Translations under genes and position numbers: made by a program
The notes under the pieces: model-generated
What the model saw: only the letters and a program-made list of their open reading frames with translations
The model's database searches: none
Told to the model about the DNA's origin: nothing
Assembly (NCBI GenBank): GCA_029962745.1
Contig: CM057152.1
Location: 27,732,672-27,796,671 of the forward strand
Reading direction: 5' to 3'
Origin: Echinometra lucunter
Taxonomy: Eukaryota > Echinodermata > Echinoidea > Camarodonta > Echinometridae
DNA length: 64,000 nt
Shown: one piece after another, positions 57,001 through 64,000 of the stretch
How positions within the stretch are numbered: position 1 is the first letter of the stretch
How the letters are laid out: each line of letters starts with the position of its first letter

Positions 57001-59038
57001 TTGAACTTCTGCACCCTAACAATGAGAGAAGAAGGGATGATTCCAATTTGACTCCAATACTAATAAAAATGGGAATGGTTTACTATCAAAAACAATAATA
57101 CCAGCAGCAAAGAATCTCATCCTCCCCCCCCCCCCCCAATTCTAATCACACACTGGACTGGGTAATTTTGCCATACAGTGCCTAGATACCCGACCTGCTG
57201 GTACAGCAGTACGATGTATACCAGTAGTAGTTCTGTTTCAGTGGTTGTCAAACTCGTATAACTCAGTGACATTTTGCGCCGTGTATATTCTTGTGTTTTT
57301 CAACACTACGCTTAAAATTTTTCTTTTTCAAGAAAACATTAAGGGGTAGAGAAAGGGGTTAAATAGTGAATTACTTTTAGATCTACAGCCTTATTTCCTT
57401 TAATCTCAGCCAAATATAATCAGCTTTAAAATGTATCTTTCTGTATTGTAATCCAAGTTTAATAATATCCCTTTTTTATGAATATCAGATGAAAGAAGCC
57501 ATCCTGTCTTGTCTTGCCTTTCCGTTCATGCCCACAATCAACAAATTGATCATTGTGGTACATTTGTAGTACATGTATGGATGTGGACCAAGCTTGTACT
57601 GTTTAGCATCACCCACACAGCCAGTACTAATAAAACATTTACTCTTCTTTTTTCTATAAAAAATGGTTGTTGTTGCTGTTGTTCACTTGCTGACCCTTGA
57701 CACAATCGGTTACATCTGGCTAACAGCAACAAAGTAATTTCCAGACTTTTCTTGCTTCTAAAATGCCTATGCTGGCAAAATAAGAAGAAAGGCCAGGCTC
57801 ATGCAGAGCAGCATTAGGAAAAAGCTATAATATCATATATATCATATTTATCCATATCATATTTCACGGCTATTCAATATAGTAATTTGCATTATAACAT
57901 AGACCCATTTAAATGATTAGGATGACTTAGGTCTAGTCTATATGTCTACATGTATAACCATGGCAACCATTGGAAAGGATCATCGGTGCTAATGCACTTT
58001 CATATCCATGCGCATATTTTCAGTACTAATGAACGAATTTGCTTCAAAATTTCATAAAATAATAAGAAATATGTATGCAATCTGTCTCCCAAATTTAAAT
58101 GAAATCTGACAAAGGGAACCTTCATTATGGCTTTGTCGATGTCTAACGCCGTGGTCCTCTCGATCTACGCTAGCGCTAGCGTTGTGCGCTTTTCGTTCGC
58201 CGTGCATGCAAATAATAGCTAGACTCTACACTTACACTGAAGCTAGCAACCTAAATTTTACGTGTCTGGAGGATACCATACCAGAAATTTTTACATGAAT
58301 TTTGGTTGCTAGCTTCAGTTTACGTGTAGAGTCTATCTAGCTAGCTAGCTATAATATGCATGCACAGCAAACGAAAAACACAGCGCTAGCGGAGATCGAG
58401 AAGACCACGGCGTTAGACATCAACGAAGCCGTAATGAAGGTTCCCTTTGTCTGATTTCATTTCCCTTCAGGGCAAGACTTCCTTTTGCAACGGCCATCCA
58501 ACTTGCAAGGTGTGCTTTATTCCGTTAGCATGTTTGGGTGGCTGTCACAAAAGGAAGTCTTTCCAAATTCAGGAGACAGATTGCATAGACCCTACATATT
58601 TTTTAATTAATCATTTTATGACATTTTGAAGCAAATTCGTTCATTAGAACTGAAAATATTCGCATGGATACGAAAGTGCATCGGCGCCGGATAACCTGCA
58701 GTTAGGGAATAGTCTACTATAAATATTCAAATAAATAATGTGTGATTAAAGAATCATTAGAGTGCAAATCCTGAAAATGAAACCAAGCTTTAAAGTTAGC
58801 TGGTCTTAGATACGCCTTATGCAACATTATCATTCATGAATGGGACTACACAGGGAGTTGTCCAATTGCAAAATTGTGGGAGGGTACCATCGATATTTAC
58901 ACAATTCCTGAACAAATACAAAAATTCTTTCCTCATACGATTTGCAAATCTACTTCCAAATAATTGCTTCACACCAAATCAAAACACACTGTACAAACCA
59001 TACACAAAATGTGAATTACACTCACCATTTTGTTATCG
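34429..59038 (-). CDS. PPP3R1: calcineurin regulatory subunit B (complete, 6 exons)
   Basis: Exons 59036-59038, 55948-55987, 42105-42281, 36644-36703, 35285-35469 and 34429-34476 join in phase to 170 residues, the usual length of calcineurin B. The protein begins MGND, so Gly2 is placed for N-myristoylation. Four EF-hand loops are complete: [12 protein letters not shown] (31-42), [12 protein letters not shown] (63-74), [12 protein letters not shown] (100-111) and [12 protein letters not shown] (141-152). The linker [15 protein letters not shown] and C-terminal HQKVVVDV are as in animal orthologues. It binds the calcineurin A helix and confers calcium control on this calmodulin-dependent phosphatase. 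Oddities: a methionine-only first coding exon, and FFFR where FAFR is expected. It converges with CAMKMT. Confidence 0.95.
34850..35265. repeat. degenerate tandem repeat, about 163-bp unit, calcineurin intron 5
   Basis: CTGCTCTCAACAAGTGATA recurs at about 34869 and 35032; a third, weaker unit with GGCCTCTAGGTCAAAGTCC follows near 35190. Confidence 0.5.
35285..35469 (-). CDS. PPP3R1: calcineurin B exon 5 (EF-hands 3 and 4)
   Basis: Acceptor taken as ATAATTAG at 35470-35477, giving [12 protein letters not shown] in frame. A stronger-looking TTCTTCAG 10 nt inside would break the frame. Donor GTAAGT. Encodes both C-lobe calcium loops. Confidence 0.9.
35470..36643 (-). other. calcineurin intron 4
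   Basis: Contains near-palindromic words around 35640-35680 (TATAGTGCACTATA, CATGGTATA) but no clear element or gene. Confidence 0.5.
36644..36703 (-). CDS. PPP3R1: calcineurin B exon 4
   Basis: Acceptor ATGTACAG, donor GTGAGT. Encodes [19 protein letters not shown]. The TTC-rich tract begins within about 230 bp upstream of the acceptor. Confidence 0.95.
36929..37197. repeat. GAA/TTC polypurine-polypyrimidine tract, about 270 bp
   Basis: Almost uninterrupted purine strand, ending in pure (GAA)n at about 37105-37197. On the calcineurin sense strand it is (TTC)n, 0.2-0.5 kb upstream of exon 4. The Ser/Phe-rich open frame across it is compositional. Confidence 0.95.
37198..41212 (-). other. 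calcineurin intron 3, remaining part
   Basis: No exon recognised. A G-rich run lies at 39339-39378. 40985-41170 resembles the reverse complement of 18560-18720. The 124-codon plus-strand frame at 38416-38790 has no recognisable domain. Confidence 0.45.
41213..41778. repeat. 566-bp near-perfect palindrome (foldback MITE)
   Basis: From AAGGGAAAGTCCACCCCAGA at the left to its reverse complement at the right, the two halves pair over nearly the full length with a centre near 41495 (CCCCATAGTC/GACTATGGGG). A single half copy lies at 49865-50107. Confidence 0.92.
42105..42281 (-). CDS. PPP3R1: calcineurin B exon 3 (EF-hands 1 and 2)
   Basis: Acceptor CTTTACAG, donor GTAAGT. 58 full codons, nearly identical to vertebrate calcineurin B ([16 protein letters not shown]...). 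Confidence 0.98.
42551..42631 (-). pseudogene. decayed duplicate of the 5' part of calcineurin exon 3
   Basis: AGATCTCAT(T/C)(T/C)GCATCAAC and CA(G/A)G-(T)CCAGCTT-TT-AAGC blocks align in order with 42207-42281 on the same strand. The minus-strand reading keeps DANEI and FKKLD of the original DADEI...FKKLD but ends in a stop and lacks the acceptor AG. Intervening sequence (CTATCAACT(A/C)TGGACC) is also duplicated at about 42325 and 42482. Confidence 0.75.
43080..44507. mobile_element. possible 1.4-kb DNA element with 20-bp inverted ends
   Basis: GCGTTTTGAACTGGGCCAGT at about 43086-43105 recurs inverted at about 44481-44503. No transposase frame or clear target duplication was found, so the pairing could be two independent insertions. 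Confidence 0.45.
44600..44770. repeat. short tandem units (CTATACA-TGA/GACATTTCTTTA), relative at 46590-46680
   Basis: ACACTCTGTTC(A/G)CTATACA occurs twice, alternating with GACATTTCTTTA. A diverged inverted copy lies at 46590-46680. Confidence 0.5.
44992..45021. repeat. (AC)n microsatellite
   Basis: About 15 perfect AC units in calcineurin intron 2. Confidence 0.95.
47026..47240. repeat. MITE-like element with TTTACGGTA/ACTGTAAA-type ends
   Basis: Left ACTGTAAAAATGGAAATTTT and right GAAAATTTCACATTTACGGT are imperfectly inverted; interior is rich in TTTTCGCG/CGCGCA. The C-terminal third of a 197-codon minus-strand frame derives from it. Confidence 0.6.
48330..48830. repeat. purine-rich minisatellite, about 50-bp units
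   Basis: Repeated AGAAGATAGAAGGAATAACA and AAAGAATAACATAAG blocks in irregular order. Long open frames across it are compositional. Confidence 0.85.
49368..49444. repeat. GCCAGAAGG hairpin element, copy 2
   Basis: CTGTTCGGAGCCAGAAGG pairs with CCTTCTGGCTCTAAGCGA across a 25-nt loop; same family as 29368-29453. Confidence 0.8.
49865..50107. repeat. half copy of the 566-bp palindrome
   Basis: Matches 41535-41775 (shared TTCATGTACAAAGTGAATGG, TTTTATTGAAACAGTGAAAC) in the same orientation; the partner arm is absent. Confidence 0.88.
50575..50760. repeat. dispersed repeat, inverted copy at 56440-56620
   Basis: Shares, reverse-complemented, GGGGCGAATTCGCCC, AGAGCCC and GAAATTCTCATAGG-type blocks with 56440-56620. 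Both have homopolymeric A/T ends, compatible with a retroposed element. Confidence 0.75.
51624..51870. repeat. MITE with GGGTGATTTCAAGTTTGGTG ends, copy 1
   Basis: Perfect 20-bp inverted ends flanked by GTAC on both sides; about 245 bp. Reverse-oriented copy at 61197-61432. Confidence 0.85.
52941..53068. repeat. hairpin element with about 55-bp arms
   Basis: GCAATGGTACGAGATTTCGC ... TTCTATTCAAC pairs with GTTGAATAGAAG ... GCGAAATCTTGTACCATCGC; loop about 18 nt. Confidence 0.8.
53100..53690. repeat. 177-bp satellite, about 3.3 units, with an outlier at 52390-52530
   Basis: ATACAGGGCTTGTTCACACA recurs near 53124, 53301, 53479 and 53648 (spacings about 177, 178, 169). Each unit itself contains two related halves (GGGCTTGTTCACAC / GGGTTTGTTCACAC). 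A diverged single unit lies at 52390-52530. Confidence 0.9.
54606..54760. repeat. MITE with TTTCATAAAGCTGTTC ends
   Basis: GGGGGTGTTTCATAAAGCTG pairs with CAGCTTTACGAAACACCCCC. Same family as 20406-20731, internally deleted. Confidence 0.88.
54996..55053. repeat. GCCAGAAGG hairpin element, degenerate copy 3
   Basis: Left arm AAGCCAGAAGGGTGTT is intact; the right arm is diverged (GGCCCTCTGGGACCTCTGGC). Confidence 0.6.
55948..55987 (-). CDS. PPP3R1: calcineurin B exon 2
   Basis: Acceptor TATTTACAG, donor GTAAGT. Encodes [13 protein letters not shown] plus one base; matches the GNE(A/T)S.P.(E/D)MCS N-terminus of the family. Confidence 0.93.
56440..56620. repeat. dispersed repeat, inverted partner of 50575-50760
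   Basis: See the copy at 50575-50760; here the unit ends in an A13 run near 56607. It sits in calcineurin intron 1. Confidence 0.75.
57977..58693. repeat. 717-bp palindromic foldback element in calcineurin intron 1
   Basis: Arms such as AACGCCGTGGTCCTCTCGAT and ATCGAGAAGACCACGGCGTT, and the outer GCACTTTC(A/G)TATCCATGCG, pair over about 300 bp each. The right arm carries an extra segment (58470-58600) with its own small inverted repeat (GACTTCCTTTTG / CAAAAGGAAGTC). Ends about 340 bp from the inferred exon 1. Confidence 0.9.
59036..59038 (-). CDS. PPP3R1: calcineurin B exon 1 (start codon only)
   Basis: CAAAATG followed directly by GTGAGT is the only ATG-donor junction I found upstream that is both consensus and in phase 0 with exon 2 (GND...). 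The 5' UTR would extend above 59038. The start is inferred from phase and motif and is not proven. Confidence 0.7.
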
Positions 59039-59200
59039 TATCTACAACAAGCTGCAGTCTAGATTTGCTAGTGCAATAGCCAATTACATCCGGGTAATGT
59101 AACGGGGAGATGGCAAGTAACGTAATAGTACGAGATATCGAGAGGGAAAATCAAATTCCTCTCGCATCGTAATTTGTCCCCTGAATTGTATTATCGTCGT
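59039..59200 (-). promoter_or_regulatory. presumed calcineurin B 5' UTR/promoter
   Basis: Immediately upstream of the inferred start. On the minus strand it contains ATTGGCTATTG, a CCAAT-box-like word, about 50 bp before the ATG. No other element is assigned. Confidence 0.4.
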
Positions 59201-59219
59201 CGTTTTGTCCCGCGTTTTG

Positions 59220-59309
59220 TCTTCATCATCATCATCATCGTAAGTCGTCGTTGTCTCACTGTCATCATTACGGTTAAATTATTTTCACCCTCCCTCCTCC
59301 TTATCATCA

Positions 59310-59347
<38 letters not shown>

Positions 59348-59643
59348 GCATCAGCATCAGCATCAGCATCAGCATCAGCATCTTCATCATCACCATCATC
59401 CAGGAACCGGGGGCATAGTTGAAAGTGGAGGGGGGGGGGGGGAAGGGGGCGCTGAGCATGCTAGCAAGCATTATCATCGCCGCGTTATTGTATAGAGACC
59501 AACGTGTCTATTAAAAAAGTGGGAGGCTGCAGCCCGGCCGCCCCTCCCCCCCCCCCAGTTCCGCGGCCCCTGTCATCGTCAGCATCAACATCAGCATCAG
59601 CATCAGCATCATCATCATGATCATCATCATGATCATCATCATG

Positions 59644-59680
<37 letters not shown>

Positions 59681-59700
59681 CCATCACCATTATATCATCA
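59220..59700. repeat. (ATC)n/(CATCAG)n microsatellites upstream of calcineurin B
   Basis: Pure ATC runs at 59223-59240, 59309-59345 and 59640-59690, with interrupted CAGCAT and CATGAT variants, separated by G and C runs. Confidence 0.95.
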
Positions 59701-59739
59701 CTATACCATTATTTCTACACCATGCATCGTATGTGCGGG

Positions 59740-60780
59740 GGTTTGGGGGCTGCTGCTCGCCCCCCCCCCCCCCCAAAAAAAAAAATCACAACTAAGGGGT
59801 TTCTCCTTTTAAAAAAATTATTATTTGTATCTCTTCAGCAGTGTCACTGTAGCGAATTTTCTTTATTATCTAGCCGATTTGACCGTTTTAAAATCTGTTA
59901 TTCTTCATTTTCTAGTTTTTCCTTGAGGACCCTCTCGTTTTGTTGTCAGCAGCTGGACCCTCCTATCTTTTTTTATAATGCAATCCACCCCCCCCCAAAA
60001 AAAAAAGAAGCTGAATAATATGCGTCAAAGTACTAAAAGTTTTCCACTAGTCCTTTGCCAAGTACTCCAAGAGAGTATGGGTAACATGGAAATGACTCAT
60101 TGACTCAGACGAAGGTCCTTGTGAATAAGCTAGGGCATCAGTTTGGGAGGCGGGGGGGGGGGGGGGGGGGGACACTGTCAAAAAAATTCAGAGAAGCAAA
60201 AACAAAACAAGACAAAATAAAAATAAAATAAAAATCCTCAGCTTATTGAAGTTTTTTTGGGGGGTACATACAATTTTAGGGGGATAAAAAATTCGCCGAT
60301 AAGCAAAAACATAACAAAACAAAACAAAACAAAACAAAAAATCTAAATCTAAAAAGTTCCACAGCTAATTTTTTTTTTCTTTTGGTCGGGGGGGGGGGGG
60401 GACATAAAATTTTTTTGGGGGGGAGACATACAAAAAATATTTACCGACAAGCAAACAAAAGGGGGTCCTCAGCTTAAAATTTTTCAGGGGCATGTACCAA
60501 AAATTTTGCTGACAAATTCTTCATAGATTATGAGAAACGTTTGTTCAACATCTGTCAACACGTCGACAAGGTTAGCGTTGGGAATGGAATTCGGAGGGGG
60601 TTTAATGTGACTGGCCATCTAACCTGTAAAAATAAAGTTTTAAATTTTATGGATAGGTGTTCCCTTTTCTGCCAAAATGACCCTTAAAAATGGAGGCTTC
60701 AGCGGCACCCCCCCCCCCCGGGCACACCCCTCTAAACAAAATTGGAATACCGATCCCCCCCCCCCCCCCCCTTGTCACAT
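59740..60780. repeat. poly-G/poly-C rich decayed repeats
   Basis: Several units of long G or C runs followed by AAAATTTTT and AAGCAAAA-CAAAACAAAA (near 60195, 60300, 60440). 60640-60775 is related to 25285-25615. Confidence 0.6.
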
Positions 60781-61196
60781 GAATTTGATTGATTGATTGA
60801 TTGATTGATTTTTATTCGTCAAGCTTGGAACATATATTATATTGTAGAGTACCGTAGTTATAGAGAAACAAATCAATAATTTATAAGCTTGATGAGGATG
60901 ACACACGAAAGCTCGAGAGCTTATTTATTTCAAGTGGGGGAAATCCGAAGGGAAATAGCAAGTTCCTTGAAAATTTTGGTTGCTATTAAGTATAAGGCCC
61001 TTCGGCTCAAATGTTGTCATTTTACTCTTAAAATTATCACTCGGTCTTCCTTGTCGTCTTTGGCTCCGGCTTTGGCTTTACTGGTCCTTTTTTCGCGGTT
61101 GTTCTTGGGGTTCTCGGTGATTCTCGGTGTTTACTGGTAGTTCTCGCTCGGTGGCTCATCTCGGTACATGAGGTACGCGTGGGGGTAACGTAACAC

Positions 61197-61432
61197 CCAA
61201 TGGGTGATTTCAAGTTTGGTGTTGACCTTTTGGTGTTGGTGTTAGGCTGATTTCTACAACAAAGCAGCACCAAATTAAAAATAAAACTGGTCTTGGGACA
61301 GCTGTCACTTGGAGTTGAGCATTCAATAATGTCGTTTGAACCACTTTTGTAAACTCGGATTAGGTGTTGGAACTATGGAAAGCAATCAGAATTGTGCTTC
61401 TAACACCAACACCAACACCAACACCCACTGCA
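61197..61432. repeat. MITE with GGGTGATTTCAAGTTTGGTG ends, copy 2
   Basis: Reverse-oriented relative of 51624-51870: contains, reverse-complemented, its CTCCAAGTGACAG and TCCAACACCTAATC blocks. The right end is degenerate (ACACCAACACCCACTG). Confidence 0.8.
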
Positions 61433-61475
61433 TAGCAGGTGCACCTGTAGGTCATCACATACAGACACACGCAAC

Positions 61476-61571
61476 ATGATGGAGGCAGCTCGATGTGTTG
61501 AGAAGGAAGATTGGCTTGGAAACCAGCGGTTTCTTGATGACGGGGTTTCAACCACAACATCTGAGCAACAG
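61476..61571 (+). CDS. candidate first coding exon of an unidentified gene
   Basis: ACATGATGG opens 32 codons (EAARCVEKEDWLGNQRFL...) ending exactly at CAACAG|GTTAGT, a consensus donor, with human-like codon balance and no low complexity. It would be divergent from calcineurin B, 2.4 kb away. I do not recognise the protein and found no following exon, so this may be chance. Confidence 0.3.
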
Positions 61572-62235
61572 GTTAGTATTAGAAATTGAGGAATTGGTCA
61601 TAAGAACATGAAGAATGGGACCTACTCGCGTAACAAATTTCCTTCAAATACTAATGTGTCAGGCCCATACGTTGAAATTTGTGTAGTGAGAAATAACACA
61701 TGCAACTGCAACCAGACATTGCCAGACGTCGACCAAAGACCACTTAAACATGTATCAAAGTTACAAGCTTATCTGAGACGAGCTTGTACTCCATAGTAGT
61801 CATTGCGGGGGGAAAGCTTCAATAGTGTATCCCCAGGCATTTGGGCTTGGTAGGAAATCACACATGAGAGGAAAATGATTATTTAAAATTCCATTTTCAA
61901 CTCTGAATCCCCCAATTTGTGGCATATTAAAAGTTGAAGAGTCCCTGAATCAGATAATCTAGCAAATTTAAGAAAATTAAATCTTGCTTAGGGGAATTTT
62001 ATTGTCTCTTTTTGACTGCTGCAACGGTGAATGTTTGCCACACTCATGACACTGTGACCATAAACCAAGTCCAAAGCAAAGCACTATTCACTTGTCATTA
62101 ATTAGCCCAAGCAGGGTGATGGTTTGGTTTGGTTTGGTTTGGGGGTTTTGAGGCACTTATCATTACTAAATTAGAATATTTGCACCTAAGGACAAAGGCC
62201 GGCTATAATGTTGTATAGGTGTCCACTTGCATTTA

Positions 62236-62700
62236 GCTGCCTTAAGAGCTCTGCCATATGCCCCTGTGGAGACCCATGTAAACAAAGAAATATCATGCCT
62301 CCAAATCACAATTTCTCGTGCCCGATTAGCCTGGCAAACTACCTTCGAAATTCGCCAATATATGTGAGAGTGCAACACTGTACCGCTCTTCGCCTTTGCC
62401 CGAGACTAACGGGTGTAGGTGAACTCATGATGTCGAAGGTCGTGCTATTGAAATGGAAATTAATCACGCGGCGAAATCGCCAAGAAGGCTGGGTCTTGTA
62501 TCAATCATAGTCAATATTTTGAGTTTGAAAAATAAATTTTAGGTTCTATTATCACAGTTAGATCTACTGGTCCACTGGTGAACTTCGAAGGTACATGTAG
62601 TTTGCAGGGCTAACTGGGCATGAGAAAGTGTGATTTGGAGGCATAATATTTCTTTGTTTACATGGGTCTCCACAGGGGCAAACGGCAGAGCTCTAAGCTA
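62236..62700. repeat. inverted-repeat element interrupted by the 2600-2800-type repeat
   Basis: Arms 62246-62340 and 62604-62700 are reverse complements (GAGCTCTGCC...CCCCTGTGGAGACCCATGTA). The middle, 62340-62505, is the copy related to 2600-2800 and appears nested. Confidence 0.8.
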
Positions 62701-62984
62701 TTCATGAAATATCGGAATAAGAACACGAATAGCTTCCTTAAGCTAGTGTCCACTCAGGCGCTAGTGTGCTTTCACACTGGGCCTGTGCCTGACGGAATAA
62801 AGCGCAGTCACTGTGAGTGTGACTGCTTATTCCGTCAGGACACTTGGGCCCGCGCCCGGTGCGCAAGCACACCAGCACCGTCAACTTGTTCGTTTGCATG
62901 CGCGCGCACTTGTATACAAAGTGAATGGACAGGGAAATACAAAACCATTGCGTGTGTGACTGAATAAAGCGCTACTGTACAAAG

Positions 62985-63447
62985 TGAACATTGGACACCT
63001 ATTTCATGATAATACCCAAAGGCCAAAGCATAAGTAAATAATCAGTTGATCTATTGACCATGAGTTGTGTTATTTCTTATGCACCATGTAAAGAACTCAT
63101 AAGAATATTCGCATGATCACATTTTACACAATGAATTTGGTTCATCTCCAAAGCCTAGTAAGGCAAAGAAAGAGTGAAATAATAAAGATAGAAGTCTAAA
63201 TAACTAAAGTGCTACTCTACAAATTGAACAGTGGACACCTATTTCATGATAATACCCAAAGGCCAAAGCATAATTAAATAATCAGTTGATCTATTGACCA
63301 TGAGTTGTGTTATTTCTTATGCACCATGTAAAGAACTCATAAGAATATTCGCATGATCACATTTTACACAATGAATTTGGTTCATCTCCAAAGCCTAGCA
63401 AGACAAAGAAAGAGTGAAATAATAAAGATAGAAGTCTAAATAACTAA
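62985..63447 (+). repeat. 240-bp tandem duplication
   Basis: GGACACCTATTTCATGATAA and about 210 following bases recur at an offset of exactly 240 with only a handful of changes; very recent. The left edge belongs to the 6662-6840 family. Confidence 0.95.
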
Positions 63448-63469
63448 GTTTTCAAGGGGCGCTAATTCA

Positions 63470-63640
63470 CTTTCGTATTTGTGCGCATATTTCCAGTTCG
63501 ATGTTCCCTTTGTCCAATTTCATTCAAAATCAGGTGACAGATTGCATACATATTGCATATATTTTCTGAAATTTTGAAGCAGATTCATTCATTAGAACTG
63601 GAAATATGCGCACGGATACGAAAGTGCATTAGCACCTTTT
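63470..63640. repeat. short deletion derivative of the 717-bp foldback element
   Basis: CACTTTCGTATTTGTGCGCATA at the left and TATGCGCACGGATACGAAAG at the right, with GTTCCCTTTGTCCAATTTCA and GACAGATTGCATA in between, all shared with 57977-58693; the central 500 bp are missing. Nothing recognised from 63660 to the end. Confidence 0.85.
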
Positions 63641-64000
63641 TAAGGTGCATAATCCACTTGATTAAATGTTACACAAGGTGCACTGATTGCTGTATTTAGA
63701 GACAGATGTTCAGAAACTTGAAGGGATTGATTGTTCTAAGTTACTACTAGGTCTAGACTAAGATTTAAACTCCTCAAAAAAAGTTTGGAAACTCAAGTTT
63801 TTTCGATTATATCTCTCTTACCGTGACATATTTTTTGCCATGTTAAGTAGCATTAGAAAGTGTGTTTACGAGATTAGATATTATTAGATACCGAATTTGC
63901 TGAGTTTTTTCATCCGTGGAATTAGCACTGAATCAAAGTAAGGAGCAAGGTCACAAATAAAAAGTTGTAAAATGAACTGGTATTGTTATAATTGTCTGGC

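Noticed and set aside
58836..59102. 88-codon plus-strand frame across calcineurin exon 1
   Set aside because: Antisense to the inferred start, no recognisable motif, and no splice or promoter support.
59690..59725. Other ATG-GT junctions on the minus strand as calcineurin start
   Set aside because: They lie in the ATC microsatellite and have poor donors compared with ATG|GTGAGT at 59036-59038.
59617..60018. 133-codon frame starting with a poly-Ile run
   Set aside because: Begins in the ATC microsatellite and continues through poly-C/poly-A; compositional.

Overview
This window looks like nuclear DNA of a marine invertebrate deuterostome; an echinoid or another echinoderm is my best guess. 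The evidence is long AT-rich introns with clean GT-AG junctions, a very high density of terminal-inverted-repeat elements, a decayed non-LTR retrotransposon, poly-G/poly-C tracts, frequent TACATGTA motifs, and proteins that resemble animal orthologues. The species call is inference. There is no bacterial operon, CRISPR array or recognisable rRNA or tRNA gene.

Three genes can be assembled exon by exon. (1) Minus strand, 7257 down to the left edge: the 5' part of a 3-hydroxyacyl-CoA dehydrogenase-like gene (four exons, 130 residues visible, running off the window). (2) Plus strand, 8460-23137: a complete 11-exon calmodulin-lysine N-methyltransferase gene (CAMKMT, 346 codons). (3) Minus strand, 59038-34429: a complete 6-exon calcineurin regulatory subunit B gene (PPP3R1/CNB type, 170 codons, the human length). 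All exon phases close exactly in the two complete models.

Layout: 1-7257 dehydrogenase gene, whose first intron (2434-7205) holds a broken LINE and hairpin elements. 7258-8459 is a shared divergent promoter region. 8460-23137 is CAMKMT, with introns carrying hAT-like and pogo-like non-autonomous transposons. 23138-about 24015 is a decayed 36-nt repeat array that begins inside the CAMKMT coding end. 24016-34428 has no recognised coding sequence and probably contains the calcineurin 3' UTR. 34429-59038 is the calcineurin gene, with a 13.7-kb intron, a long GAA/TTC tract close to one splice acceptor, a fossil duplicate of exon 3, long palindromes and a 177-bp satellite. 59039-64000 is upstream sequence with ATC microsatellites, nested repeats, a 240-bp tandem duplication and one candidate first exon of an unidentified plus-strand gene.

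CAMKMT methylates calmodulin and calcineurin is activated by calmodulin, so two convergent neighbours act on the same calcium-signalling axis; whether that adjacency means anything is untested. I found no convincing undescribed multi-gene system. The most unusual items are the repeat-encoded CAMKMT C-terminus, the fossil calcineurin exon, and a near-identical inverted repeat flanking the first exons of the divergent gene pair.
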